Shown here: positions 21,129-31,349 of the stretch, piece after piece
Layout: each line of letters starts with the position of its first letter
Position numbering within the stretch: position 1 is the first letter of the stretch
Assembly (NCBI GenBank): GCA_030734395.1
Contig: JAUZTG010000029.1
Span: 1,116,001 to 1,180,000 of the forward strand
DNA from: Sarocladium kiliense
Lineage: Eukaryota; Ascomycota; Sordariomycetes; Hypocreales; Sarocladiaceae
Length of the DNA stretch: 64,000 nt
Direction: 5' to 3'
Made by a program: the position numbers and the translations under genes
Notes under the pieces: generated by a model
The model's database searches: none
What the model was told of the DNA's origin: nothing
What the model saw: the letters and a program-made list of their open reading frames with translations, nothing else

Positions 21129-22775
21129 ATGGCCAAAGTCGACAATGAGAACATTGAAATCCCCGAGGGATTCGGGAATGACCTTCAGGGACTTGTTCTC
21201 GAGGACGTGATTCCTCGAGACCGCAAGCCATGGTACAAGGACTGGACGCTTTGGAAGCTCAACCTGCTCCTGCTCTGCGCTCTTTTGACGCAGACGGCCA
21301 CAGGCTTCGACGCCAGTATGATCAACGGTATGCAGTCTCTACCACAATGGCAGAGATTCTTTGGCGAACCTAAAGGCACTCGTCTCGGCGCGATGACCTT
21401 TGGACCCAACGGCGGTGTCCTTATCTCGATCCTCATCTCCTCACAGCTCTGTGACTGGCTCGGTCGACGCAGGCCCATCTTCATCGGTTCTACCCTTGTC
21501 GTGCTTGGGGCTATTATCCAGGGTGTGGCAAAGAACTACGACATGTTTGTCGCTTCGCGCTTCATCATTGGATTCGGCCTCGGTATTGTTTCGACTGCCG
21601 CGCCTCCGCTGTTGTCTGAGGTTGCCTACCCAACACACCGTGGCAAGATCGTCTCTTTCCTCATGGTCTCATGGCCTCTCGGTGCTCTCATGTCAGCATG
21701 GTGCACGTACGGAACCTTCAAGATCGACAGCTCTTGGTCATGGCGCATTCCCAGCCTCCTCCAAGGACTCTTCTCCATTATCCAGGGCATCCTGAGCTTC
21801 TGGGCCCCTGAATCGCCGAGATGGCTCATCTACAAGGGTCGTTATAAGGAGGCTCAGGATATCCTGGTGAAATGGCACGGAGATGGAGATCCCAACTCGC
21901 GATTGGCGCGATTCGAGATGGCTGAGATCACGGGCACGCTGGAAATGGAGAAGATGCAGAACAGATCGAGATGGGGCGAATGGATCTCGACTCGCGGCAA
22001 CAAGCACCGTTTCTTCCTCGCTCTCTACATTCCTGCCATGCTGCAATGGTCCGGCAATGCTCTTACCTCTTACTATCTCGCCAAGGTGCTGAACTCTATC
22101 AACATCACCAACCCGAGGACGCAGCTCATCATCAACGGCTGCATGCAGATCTGGGGGTTTCTCTCGGCCTGCGTCTTTGCCTCGCTTGTCGACAAGGCTG
22201 GTCGCCGCACTCTGTTCCTCCTCGGCATGGCAGGTATGGGTGTTTCGTATATTATCTGGACCATCTGCTCAGCCCTGAACCAGAAGGCCAACTTTGAGCA
22301 TACCGGCTTAGCTGCAGCCGTACTCGTCATGATCTTTGTCTTTTCGTTCTGGTATCACGCTTGCTCGCCGATTGGTGCAACGTACATCATGGAAGCGACG
22401 CCCTACTCGCTCCGTGCCAAAGCGTCTATGCTGTACCAGCTCACAGGCAACCTTGCCGGCATTTACAACGCCTTCGCCAACCCCGTCGCTATGGAAGCTA
22501 TTGCTTGGAAGTATTATATCGTCTGGTGCGTTGTTATCGGGGTGCACTTCGCCCTCATCTGGTTCTTCTTCCCGGAGACCAAAGGGAGATCACTTGAGGA
22601 GGTAGCGGAGATCTTTGATGGGCCTGGTACCGTTACCGCTGTCACTGGGACTAAGCAGCTGGATGTTGATGTTCAGCATGAGGATGATGTTCCCCAGAGC
22701 AAGCAGGCTGCTGGCATCTCCACGGAACCCACCACCGAGGACGGCGGTCACGTCAGGTCTGACGTTCCCAAGTAG
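21129..22775 (+). CDS. MFS sugar transporter (sugar porter family)
   Basis: Single exon, 548 aa from the ATG at 21129. An in-frame ATG at 21033 would add 32 residues unlike other family members, so I prefer the inner start. Sugar-porter signatures are present: DWLGRRRPIFIG after TM2, PESPRWLIYKGR in the central loop, DKAGRRTLFLLG after TM8, and PETKGRSLEEVAEIFD after TM12. Twelve hydrophobic helices can be traced. The WHGDGDPNS loop resembles the lactose/oligosaccharide permease-like (LAC12-type) group of fungal porters more than monosaccharide carriers. It is the first gene of a block with a DUF2264 protein, a Zn2Cys6 regulator and a GH88 hydrolase, suggesting import of an uronic-acid-containing oligosaccharide. 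Substrate is inferred from context only. Confidence 0.93.
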   Translation: MAKVDNENIEIPEGFGNDLQGLVLEDVIPRDRKPWYKDWTLWKLNLLLLCALLTQTATGFDASMINGMQSLPQWQRFFGEPKGTRLGAMTFGPNGGVLISILISSQLCDWLGRRRPIFIGSTLVVLGAIIQGVAKNYDMFVASRFIIGFGLGIVSTAAPPLLSEVAYPTHRGKIVSFLMVSWPLGALMSAWCTYGTFKIDSSWSWRIPSLLQGLFSIIQGILSFWAPESPRWLIYKGRYKEAQDILVKWHGDGDPNSRLARFEMAEITGTLEMEKMQNRSRWGEWISTRGNKHRFFLALYIPAMLQWSGNALTSYYLAKVLNSINITNPRTQLIINGCMQIWGFLSACVFASLVDKAGRRTLFLLGMAGMGVSYIIWTICSALNQKANFEHTGLAAAVLVMIFVFSFWYHACSPIGATYIMEATPYSLRAKASMLYQLTGNLAGIYNAFANPVAMEAIAWKYYIVWCVVIGVHFALIWFFFPETKGRSLEEVAEIFDGPGTVTAVTGTKQLDVDVQHEDDVPQSKQAAGISTEPTTEDGGHVRSDVPK

Positions 22776-23064
22776 TGGTGGCAATCTAGATGCCGTTAGC
22801 TATCTACACATCTATCTCATGAAGTAACACCATAGCCCTTCAATTGTCAACCAAAGATTTAGTCTGAGTGACTTCGACTATTGGTTCATCGAGTCTAGTC
22901 ATGTGAAATCTTTCTGTCATGTCGGCTAATCGAACCGTAAGAGATTCAGCATGACTACTAATTCAGAACGCATCGAGATTCACGATAACTTCGCGTCATG
23001 TATTGCAGAGGCGCTTGCAAGAGTGACAGGTACAGTGTAAAGAGGAGTACAATTTGATGATTTC

Positions 23065-25335
23065 TTAATCTCTTTGTAAGGTAATTGAGTCCGAACCCTC
23101 GCAATTCACATTTGGACGGTCCATCCAGCGCTGCGACAGAGACCTGGCACCTGCTTCCCATCCCCCATTGGCAGCCTTAGAGATAGCAAAATAAGAAGAA
23201 ACCAGGATGAACTCCGCACCTTCATCCAAGCCTCCAACGCGTGAGTGCTCAATGATGGGAATCAATGTCCTCTGACAAGCCAAGTTCGTGTTTGAGTCAG
23301 GCTTCAAAGCGGACAATTGTGGCTCGAGAGAGCTGCCGCCTTGAGGACTTCTGCTTGATACTATGCCACTCGCACCTCCCGATGAGAGAATAAGAGTCGA
23401 ATCCGAGGTTTCCAAGACGCCTTCGTGGCCAAGCACAGCGTCTGATGGTACTTCTGTTATTGCGGGCAGATTAAGTCCATCTGCGAGACGGCGGCCGCAT
23501 ATGGCGAAGCCACCTTCGACAGTATGAAGGGTCTCCAGCTTCTTGTGAACACGGATTCGATGCATCCGAACGTGCCAATCTGGCCAGAGATCTGTTGGCG
23601 GCACGAGGGTTGTGTCGACCGACACAGCTCTGTCGCCCCAGGGATACCACTTGACACTTGCAGCAGTCACTTTGCTAGTACCACTACCATTGGAAACCTC
23701 GATGTCGGTAAATCGGACAGTCTCACATTTCCACTTCGTCATCCAGGTCTCCCTACCATCTCGGCTCAGATACAGAGAATTGTCTGGCGCGAGCTGCTGG
23801 ATCAGTGGTCCGGTAGGGACGGAGAACGCGAACGCTGACGAGTAGGCGAACTTGCAATATTTGGCCTGAGATGCCTTCATAGGCCATCCCACAAATTGAC
23901 CAGGGGTCAGCATGAAGTGGTGGTTCCCTTGCGGATGATTGCAGAGGATCTGCTCTGGTGCTGGCAGGAGGGTACAATCTGAAGAACGATCGGGGTATGA
24001 CTCTTCTTCAGAAGTCCAGAAGGAGTCGCCCTCGGAGAGGCCAACGACGATCAGAGTTTTCAGACACCAGTAAGGTGACTGAGGCGAGTTATAGTCTTCG
24101 CTCATGTACATATTGCTGCGCAACCTGTTAGCGATCCAATCTCACGATATAGCGGCAGAGTGGGAAGTCCTACGGGTATGTCCATCCAATATTCATAGTC
24201 CCATCAGGATAGAAGATGCCATCTGAGTGAGTAGCCCACCATCTGAGGTGTCTCAGCAGGAACCCCTTCACAACCCCGGGAGATTCTAGGGGCGTTCCGG
24301 CAGTCGAGATGCCAGATACCGCCAAAGCAGCAAAGAAGCCTCCACAAGCAAAGCGATAAGTCAAAGACCTTCCGAATGGGATGGCGGAACCTGGCAAGTC
24401 AAACGTCAGTCCGCAGAATCATGGGAGGTTGCCATCTGTCAGGAGCAACACCTACCGTCTGCGTCGAAATATCTCCAGAAGCCACTACCAAAGTCCCTTG
24501 CTCGTTGGGCATACTTCTCTGTCCGCTCTGGGTCGATATCGGATGCGAAACGGACAAATAGCAATTGGCTAAACTGAATGGCGAAGCTCCCTGAGTAGTA
24601 ATCTGCCTGTCGACCGACACCAACAGCATCACGCCGACCAGTCTCCTCATATTGACGGTTCTCAGCGTCTTGCTTCTCAGGAGTGAGCCACGGTCCGTCT
24701 GCAGACCATCCGTCAAGTCGATAAAAGGTATCAAGAAGCTCGAGGTCCGACTGGATCTCATCGTGCATCTTCTCGAGCGGTTCGCCAAGAGCTTTCACGA
24801 GGGCGAGATTGGCAAAGACTCTGAACCATCGCCAGTTGTTGTCCGGCATCGGCTTTCCATGTAAAGACCCCAGCCAATTGGCGATATTCTGTCGCTGCAG
24901 GTCATTTAAGTGTCCAAGAAATCTTCCAGGACTAGCCAACAGTGCGAACGCAAGGATCTCGGCTTCTACCATGCGTTGATCAATGCCGTCCATGGTCCCC
25001 CAATAGTCTGGGTGGCTCTTGTCCGTGCCATTGACAAAACCTTGTATCCATGGTTGGACGACCTCATTGATCTCTGCATTGAGACTATCATCAGTCCCTG
25101 CTGCTGCGGATTCTTGGCCAAGCAGAAGAGCGCCAACAGCCCATAATGGTCGGGCGAAACCCTCGAGCTGCGCTGCAGTTTCATCAAAGTGCGCTGCAGT
25201 AGAAACAGGGATGCGTATTCGACCTTTGCCGTTAGAAAAGTGCGGGAGTAATGGCCGAAGTAGTGACAGTGTAGCCCGGACAAGGTCAGACCGCGTCCGG
25301 AGCGGATTGTCGGAGAATCCAGGCAAAGGTGGCAT
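23065..25335 (-). CDS. DUF2264-family protein (putative cytosolic glycan-active enzyme)
   Basis: complement(join(23065..24115, 24174..24390, 24456..25335)), 715 aa. The introns are 58 and 65 bases. Junctions restore FDADG-SAIPFGRSL and IGWTYP-NMYMSEDYNSP, both typical of DUF2264 (PF10022). The N-terminal two thirds are a helical, (alpha/alpha)6-barrel-like domain with conserved blocks RPLWAVGALL, NNWRWFRVFANLAL, DGWSADGPW, RQADYYSGSFAIQFSQLL and YRFACGGFFAALA. The C-terminal part is beta-rich. There is no signal peptide (start MPPLPGFSDNPL), so it should act inside the cell. The biochemical activity of DUF2264 is not known to me. Bacterial members often lie in polysaccharide utilisation loci, and the GH88 gene and transporter here fit that. 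It shares a 619-base divergent promoter with the Zn2Cys6 regulator. Confidence 0.9.
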
Positions 25336-25954
25336 CGTGAATGGAATTTAGAAATGCTTTAGAAGCTAAATTGTCCCAAGCTGGTTAAGGTGCATATAGT
25401 CGTATTATACGCAGCTGCTTCACGTCCTTGACCTCTCCGGGCTGGACTGTGCCGTCGCTCCGGAAGAAAGCCGGTCTGGGGCTCGGGTCTCCGTAAAGTA
25501 TGGGGATTATGTGGACGGAGAGCGGCGTAGTAGTCTGGGGAAGTCTACATTGTCTGATTGAACTGGCGACTTGAATAAGCAACCCGAGATATGTCTCGCC
25601 AAGGTAGTAGAGCTCTGGGAATACGCTATCCCAACTATACTGCCTTTTCTGCTCAAACAGCTTAAGCCTTGACGAACGCTACGGAGCAGCTAACTAGGCC
25701 AGCAATATTGCACCACAGCGGATGAAAGCAAGGTTACCTTGGAGGAGGAGGAGGAGAACTAGTGCATGCGACCTCGGACTGGGTCACAATCGCAAGACTC
25801 TAGTGGAGCGGTTAGCCACACCTCTTACATCCTCGGACTTCGCTTTAATTGACGGGGGCACATTCGAGCGCGCCCTTTCGCCTTCTCATTCCTCCTACAA
25901 CACTGTTCCAGCGAATACGCATCTATTGCCACGTCTGGCGCTTCTCCATGCGGG
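25336..25954. other. Shared divergent promoter of the DUF2264 gene and the Zn2Cys6 regulator
   Basis: 619 bases between the two start codons. It contains a Gal4-like CGG-N11-CCG element at 25438-25454, a CGG-N7-CCG at 25461-25473 and a short GGA repeat at 25741-25755. No gene is seen in it. Confidence 0.6.
25438..25454. promoter_or_regulatory. CGG-N11-CCG candidate Zn2Cys6 binding site
   Basis: Inverted CGG triplets separated by 11 bases, 103 bases upstream of the DUF2264 start codon. This is the spacing bound by Gal4. A second, tighter pair, CGG-N7-CCG, follows at 25461-25473. An identical N11 spacing is found upstream of the GH88 gene. The role is inferred. Confidence 0.4.
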
Positions 25955-28893
25955 ATGAGCACCCACGGTCCGGACGCCGGTTCGGAAGCTCCGTCCGAAG
26001 CCGACATCCCATCTTGCCAGGAATGTCGTCGCCGTAAGCTCAAGTGCTCTCGTGAGCAGCCTACGTGCGCTCATTGCGCGAGACTTGGTACGTCAAGCTA
26101 GTTGCTGAGATATGTGTTATATTGAATGTAGATTGTTAATTGTTCATTCCATTTTCTAGAGTCTCCATGCGTGTACGATCTCAGGAAGAATAGGCCTGGC
26201 ATTAAGCCTGGGGCAGTAGGCAGCTTGAGCCGTCGGGTTGGTTTGTTACCCTCCTTATCGGTTGATTATCATCTCGCAGACAGATCTTGTTGACCTTGGT
26301 GTAGATGCACTCGAGAGCGCCTTTGAGCAATTCGTCCAGGACCAGAGTCATCATCACAATAATGCCGACATACCACCCATTCCCGCCTCCGCGACCCAAG
26401 ACCTCGCCACGGTGCTTTCTACACTCGTCTCTGAAGTAAAGACACTCAAGTCAAACTCACAGCCTGTACATCACTATTCATCACAGCCATTGCCTCTCGA
26501 GAGCCACAGGAGTCAGGCAGTTGTATCACCGGCAACCTCTCATGCCTCGAGTCGAGACACCTCTACCAGACATGATGGACCGTCATCCAGCTGGGTCGGC
26601 GGCCAGCCTCGAAAGCGTCGGCGCGTGGACAGCTGCGGAAATCCGAGCGCAGACCTCGCGGTACATCTAGAAGAGGATGCAAATGATGTTCTGATGAACC
26701 TTCCACCAGCGGAACTCCTTGAGGATGTTGTCGATACGTACTTCGATGTGATCCAGCCGTGGATACCGATGCCGCACGAGACTCAATTTCGTCAACAAGT
26801 CGCTGATCGCAACCAACGACCTCGACTAGCCATTGTGTTGCACGCCATGGTAGTGGCGGCCATTAGGTTCATTGGCTACCCGAGGAGTAAGCTCTCAGCG
26901 CGAGAAATTGACGCGTACACGGCACGCTCAAGGAGATTTGTTGTTCTTACATCGATGGACAACCTCTCGGTCGAAGGGCTTCAAGCGCTCATCATTATAG
27001 CATTCGACGACGTAGGTCATACTTCATGCGTCTTACCACATCTATGCTTAGCTGACATCAACATCATTAATTACAGATTGGCAACGGAGAGGCGTCTAGA
27101 GCGTGGTCCATCATCGGATCCATGACCAGGACAGTGGACTATCTCCAGCTCAGTGTAGAGCCAGAACATTGCGAACGAGAGCCATTGCTAACACCGCTGC
27201 CGACTCTGGACAGCCCACGAAACTGGACCGAGGAAGAGCAGCGTCGAAGAGTATTCTGGAACGTCTTCTGTTTAGATCGGTAAGCACTCTGTCCAACACA
27301 ATTCCTTGTTGACAGAATCACGTACTGACTATCCTAGGTTCTGCTCAGTAACAACTGGGTAAGTCGAGGAGATACCTTGCCTGTGGAGACGTTTGCAGCT
27401 AAACATAGATTGTAGTTGGAATACCAGCCTCACATCAAGCGATGTCCAACGAAGACTACCAGCGGACGGCGGCCTCTGGCATAAAGAAGAGGGCGTCACA
27501 ACACCATATCTCGGAGTCTGGGATCGCTCTACAGCCAAAATCGGGAACTCAATTGCCTTCCTGCCTGGAAACTATCTAAGTCCCGAGCAAGGAAAAGAGG
27601 CTTCGTCCACGTCGCTCCCTGGCAACAACGCTGAGAAGCGATCGAACGACCTCGATGACATGACAACGGTTGGAGCATTCGCTTATCGTATCGAGGCGAC
27701 CGAGTCATTGAGCAGAATCACGACTTACTTTCTGCAACAGAGAGTTGACTTTACGGACAGGCAGCAGGTCAGCGACTGGTTGATGCGATTCAAGGAGCTT
27801 GATCTTCGGCTCGTCCAGTAAGTAATCCCCACGCAATCCTATCCTTCATTGGATCATTATCCATCCCTCAAACCTTTTGATCGTATTTACAACTCTGCAA
27901 CAGCTGGAAGATGTTCTTGCCTCAAAGGTGGCGAGACTCGAATATCTCCCGACAGCCGACACTCATCCGGATGGACCCGAACCTCACGCTCGCCCACGTT
28001 ACGCATAACACTTCGATGATCCTTCTCCATCAGCGTATAGCGTACCCAGATCCCAGCTGGTCTGGGAGCTTCAAGCTCCCTAGCTTCTGCAGTGCCGAGG
28101 CGTGCCAGGTCTCAGCCGTTGAGACGACAACAATTACGCAGAAGTATCACAAGTACACGGCTGAGTACAGCCCGGTGACGACGCAGTACGCTTTCTGCGT
28201 CTTCATCAGCGCGAGGGTGCTCCTAAGTAAGCCATCCAGGTTCCTGCTCACGATACCGGACCTTCTTTTGCTGACAGTGCTTCCCATTCTCAAGTTCACC
28301 ATCGTTACTACAAGACCAATCTTGCACCCGAGTTCTGGATCCTCGTCGGCGCCCTTGACGAGATGGCAAAGCGCTGGGCTGGTCCGATTCTACATCACCG
28401 CGCACCTCAGTCCCTGGCAGGGAAATATGCAACACACTTGCGAAGCCTGCATGCGCGCTGCGATGCAGATCCAATGTACACGATCGATGTCTTAGGATAT
28501 TCGAGCGAGATGGCAAGAGAGTCAAGTGCTTCGGACACAAGTAGTCCATTCTTTCCGAGTCATTTGCCGATGGCACGGGGCGAGTTCGGTACTGTGCAGC
28601 GGCAGCAAGGCGGGGAAAATGTTGACGAGTCGGTCCAAGCGCCATCCGTTGTAGCAACAAATGTCCCCGATGGCTTCATGAGCACGGTGCAGCCTGTTCA
28701 GAACCAGACGCTACAGGGGGAACTTGTCCCGGGTGGCGATATGCACCCAGATAGACTGGCATCCGTATCTCATATGCTGATGGATGAGGAGTTTATGGCT
28801 ATGGACAGGATCATCAGCCTTGACGACATGATATTTGCAGGCTCAGAACCTCATGGGAACTCGTTGGCATGGGCTTCAAATGGACAGACCTGA
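25955..28893 (+). CDS. Zn2Cys6 (Gal4-type) transcription factor
   Basis: Eight exons: join(25955..26087, 26160..26240, 26284..27011, 27077..27279, 27338..27358, 27416..27817, 27904..28226, 28295..28893), 829 aa. The zinc cluster starts at Cys21, CQECRRRKLKC..CAHC; its last Cys comes from exon 2 (ESPC). The linker GAVGSLSRRVD and a helical dimerisation-type segment follow. The middle region is a Fungal_trans domain: DDIGNGEASRAWSIIGSMTRTVDYLQL, then EEEQRRRVFWNVFCLDRF. Exon 5 is only 21 bases, and skipping its 3' intron would hit a stop. The last intron uses an AAG acceptor (28294), chosen because it restores HHRYYKTNLAPEFW. It probably binds paired CGG triplets and controls the flanking DUF2264, GH88 and transporter genes, an inference from location. 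Confidence 0.88.
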
Positions 28894-28983
28894 TTGGGAT
28901 ACGTAAGAGACACAGCATAGTGTATTGACGAATGTACATGTGAACTTCAACTGATGCTTGATTGCCCTTGTCGTTTACTTCCG

Positions 28984-30514
28984 TTATAACAATCCCATCT
29001 TCAGTAGCCTGTTCCCAAACTCGATCAAGTAATAATCGCCATAAACAAGACCATGGTCCCAATACCGCTTATAGTCCTTTGCATTATAATTGGCAGTCGC
29101 GTTCTTGAGAATCGCATCGAATCTCTCCTCGCCATCGTCTTTGATGGCCACCTCACCGTTAGGTTCAAAGATAAGTCCGGCCTTCTCCTGCGACAACGAA
29201 AGGTCAAGAGTGTCTTTCACGATAGTGAGAGCCATGGTGCGGTATCTCTGACTCTCCTCAGCTCGACCAAGGCCAGCGAGCGCCTGAGACAGCACCAGCA
29301 TGCCATTCGCTGCAATGACTCCTGCAGATGAGTCCCGCAGAGGCTTCGTCTCATCCAGGATCGGAGCGTCAAAGTCCCATAAGGGGACATATCGCCCACG
29401 CCGTCGGTTCTCTCCGGGAACCGGAAGCTCCACACAGGCTGGGGACGATTCCATCCGCATGATGAGATACTCAGATAGAGCTATGGCAGTATCGAGAAAC
29501 TCAATATCAGTGGTCCAGAGGTAGGTTTGGGCGTAACCCAGAATACCCCATGCTTGACCTCGTGCCCAGGTGGATGTGGCCTGGTACCCTTGAGCTGTCC
29601 GGCGGTCCTTGACATCCCCCGTCCTGGGATCGAAGTTGATGACGTGCGTAGTGCTGTACTGAGGCTTGTCCCCAGATGCGGGTTTCTCACGTCGCATGTG
29701 AGTTTTGATGAGTGTCTTTGCGTGTGCAGTGGCAGCATCATACATCTTCCTGTCCCCAGTGTGCGCCGCCGCGTAGTATAGCAGGTCCAGATTGCACATG
29801 GAGTCGATAATGACCAAGAAGTCCTCCGTTGCGCTGGTGATATTAACGGTCTCTTGTGTCAATACATCCCAGGATCGAATCGCCCCGACAGTGGCGTTAT
29901 ATCTGGTCAAGAGGGATGAAGCCGCTGTGGTAATGGCGTCAAGCGCCTTGCGATCCTGAAGGACTTCCCAGCGCACACGCATACTGGGTTGAATAATGAA
30001 CGACATATCGTGAGTGTCGGTCCTTTGAGCCATTGGCATAATAGGATCTGACCAGTCCTTGCCAAGTGAAAGCAACGCATCGAGCAGTTTCTGTTTGCTC
30101 GAGCTGGGAACGGCATGGGGGAACCTGATCAGGCGCTCAATGAGCGAGTAGATGCTGCCTGGGAAGAAGCCACAGGTCCAGAAGTCGGCTTCCCTGAGTA
30201 TATACCGACCATTTTCAGCTCCAGTCTGAGGAACATACTCCGGATAGGCTGTTGGTGGGTTCTTGGTAAGAGTGTAAGCGGACAATGACCATGAATACCA
30301 GCTCTGTCACACTTCATGGGCTCACATTGTTATCAAGACCTTCGCTTGCTGTCCTCAAGATCTTGGCAGCAACGTTATCTTCAAAAAGGGAAGCAACTTG
30401 GTCTCTCAAAGGTGTCTGTTTGAAAGATGTAACAGCGGAAGTCTTCGTAGCATGCCCCGTGGCCCCATTGCTCAGTGTCGTGGAGACAACAGCTTGGTCT
30501 GCGTGTGGTGCCAT
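28984..30514 (-). CDS. GH88 family unsaturated glucuronyl hydrolase, cytosolic
   Basis: complement(join(28984..30261, 30326..30514)), 488 aa. GH88 enzymes hydrate the double bond of a 4,5-unsaturated uronic acid at the non-reducing end of lyase-generated oligosaccharides, releasing it. The two catalytic aspartates of the family are visible in DTHDMSF (about Asp148) and VIIDSMCNLDLLY (about Asp216). The blocks YPEYVPQTG, ADFWTCGFFPGSIY, INFDPRTGDV and STWARGQAWGILGYAQTY are standard. The N-terminus MAPHADQAVVST has no signal peptide, so it is probably intracellular. The 64-base intron 30262-30325 has a GTGAGC donor and an AAG acceptor; I chose it because it joins TASEGLDNN directly to NPPTAYPEYV as in relatives. 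It lies next to the Zn2Cys6 gene, tail to tail. Confidence 0.92.
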
Positions 30515-31349
30515 GATTTCTGCCTTTGCAAAAGTCGATATCGTTCTCGACCTCGCCTACGGCTAATTCAGACAATATTTAAAAAGCCAAACGATGTGGT
30601 CTAAACGTATTGGGCCGTTTCATCCGCAATCATGGGAGGCGAAATGCTCGGTCAATCCGCAGCACCGCGCAATGCCCGGCCGGGATAATGGCGGCCGCCC
30701 TATACGCCGTGCCACACAACCACCTCGGTACCAGCTCCGCCGATATCCGTTGCGTGTGAACGCTGATCTATGGCTGGAATGGGAAAGCAGCATCTGATTA
30801 CTCTGGTTTGTTTCCTGCATCATTCCTCGATGAACTGTTTGGCTTCGCATGGTGTCGCTTAATAGTAAGCGTGCTCATTCTGCCTAAAGCCACTTCAGTA
30901 TGGCCGCTGCCAGACCTGAACTCATGTAGCCATCACCACCGACCAATATTCTGCTTCTGAAGCATCCAACTCAGGATTCTGGACTCTGAGAGGTTTGACA
31001 CAGTACGCTGAAGTGTTAGCAGTCTGCTCACAATTCGCATTCTGTGGCGTTGACTGGTTTACTTGTGTGAGCAATGGAGGCAGCGGGGTTTTGGTACCGG
31101 TCGAGCTTTTTGTTTCGTCCAGAACGACGAGCCGTGATTTGGATTTGGGTAGTGAAACGCTCTCACAGGCAAGTCTTTGGGTGAGGAGCATCAAGCAAAA
31201 GCATGATGTAGAGAAAAGATCATCTTTGTTTTCGGCATGCTAAACTCAGTCTGGGTTCTGTCAAAGTAGCCCGGTATCTACGCTTATAAACGAAAGTTGC
31301 TCTCTTGTGTTCAACGCACCAATGTACCATTTCTTTCCCAGCCGGAAAT
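30515..31349. other. GH88 promoter region
   Basis: Holds the GH88 promoter (minus strand) and the 3' side of the methyltransferase gene. Two paired-CGG elements lie at 30681-30697 and 30726-30739. No gene seen. Confidence 0.55.
30681..30697. promoter_or_regulatory. CGG-N11-CCG candidate Zn2Cys6 binding site upstream of GH88
   Basis: Inverted CGG triplets with 11-base spacing, 166 bases upstream of the GH88 start. It matches the spacing seen upstream of the DUF2264 gene. A CGG-N8-CCG follows at 30726-30739. Confidence 0.4.

Noticed and set aside
30303..30325. A 22-base intron in the GH88 gene (GTGAGC to GACAG)
   Set aside because: Too short for the fungal spliceosome; the 64-base alternative matches relatives exactly.
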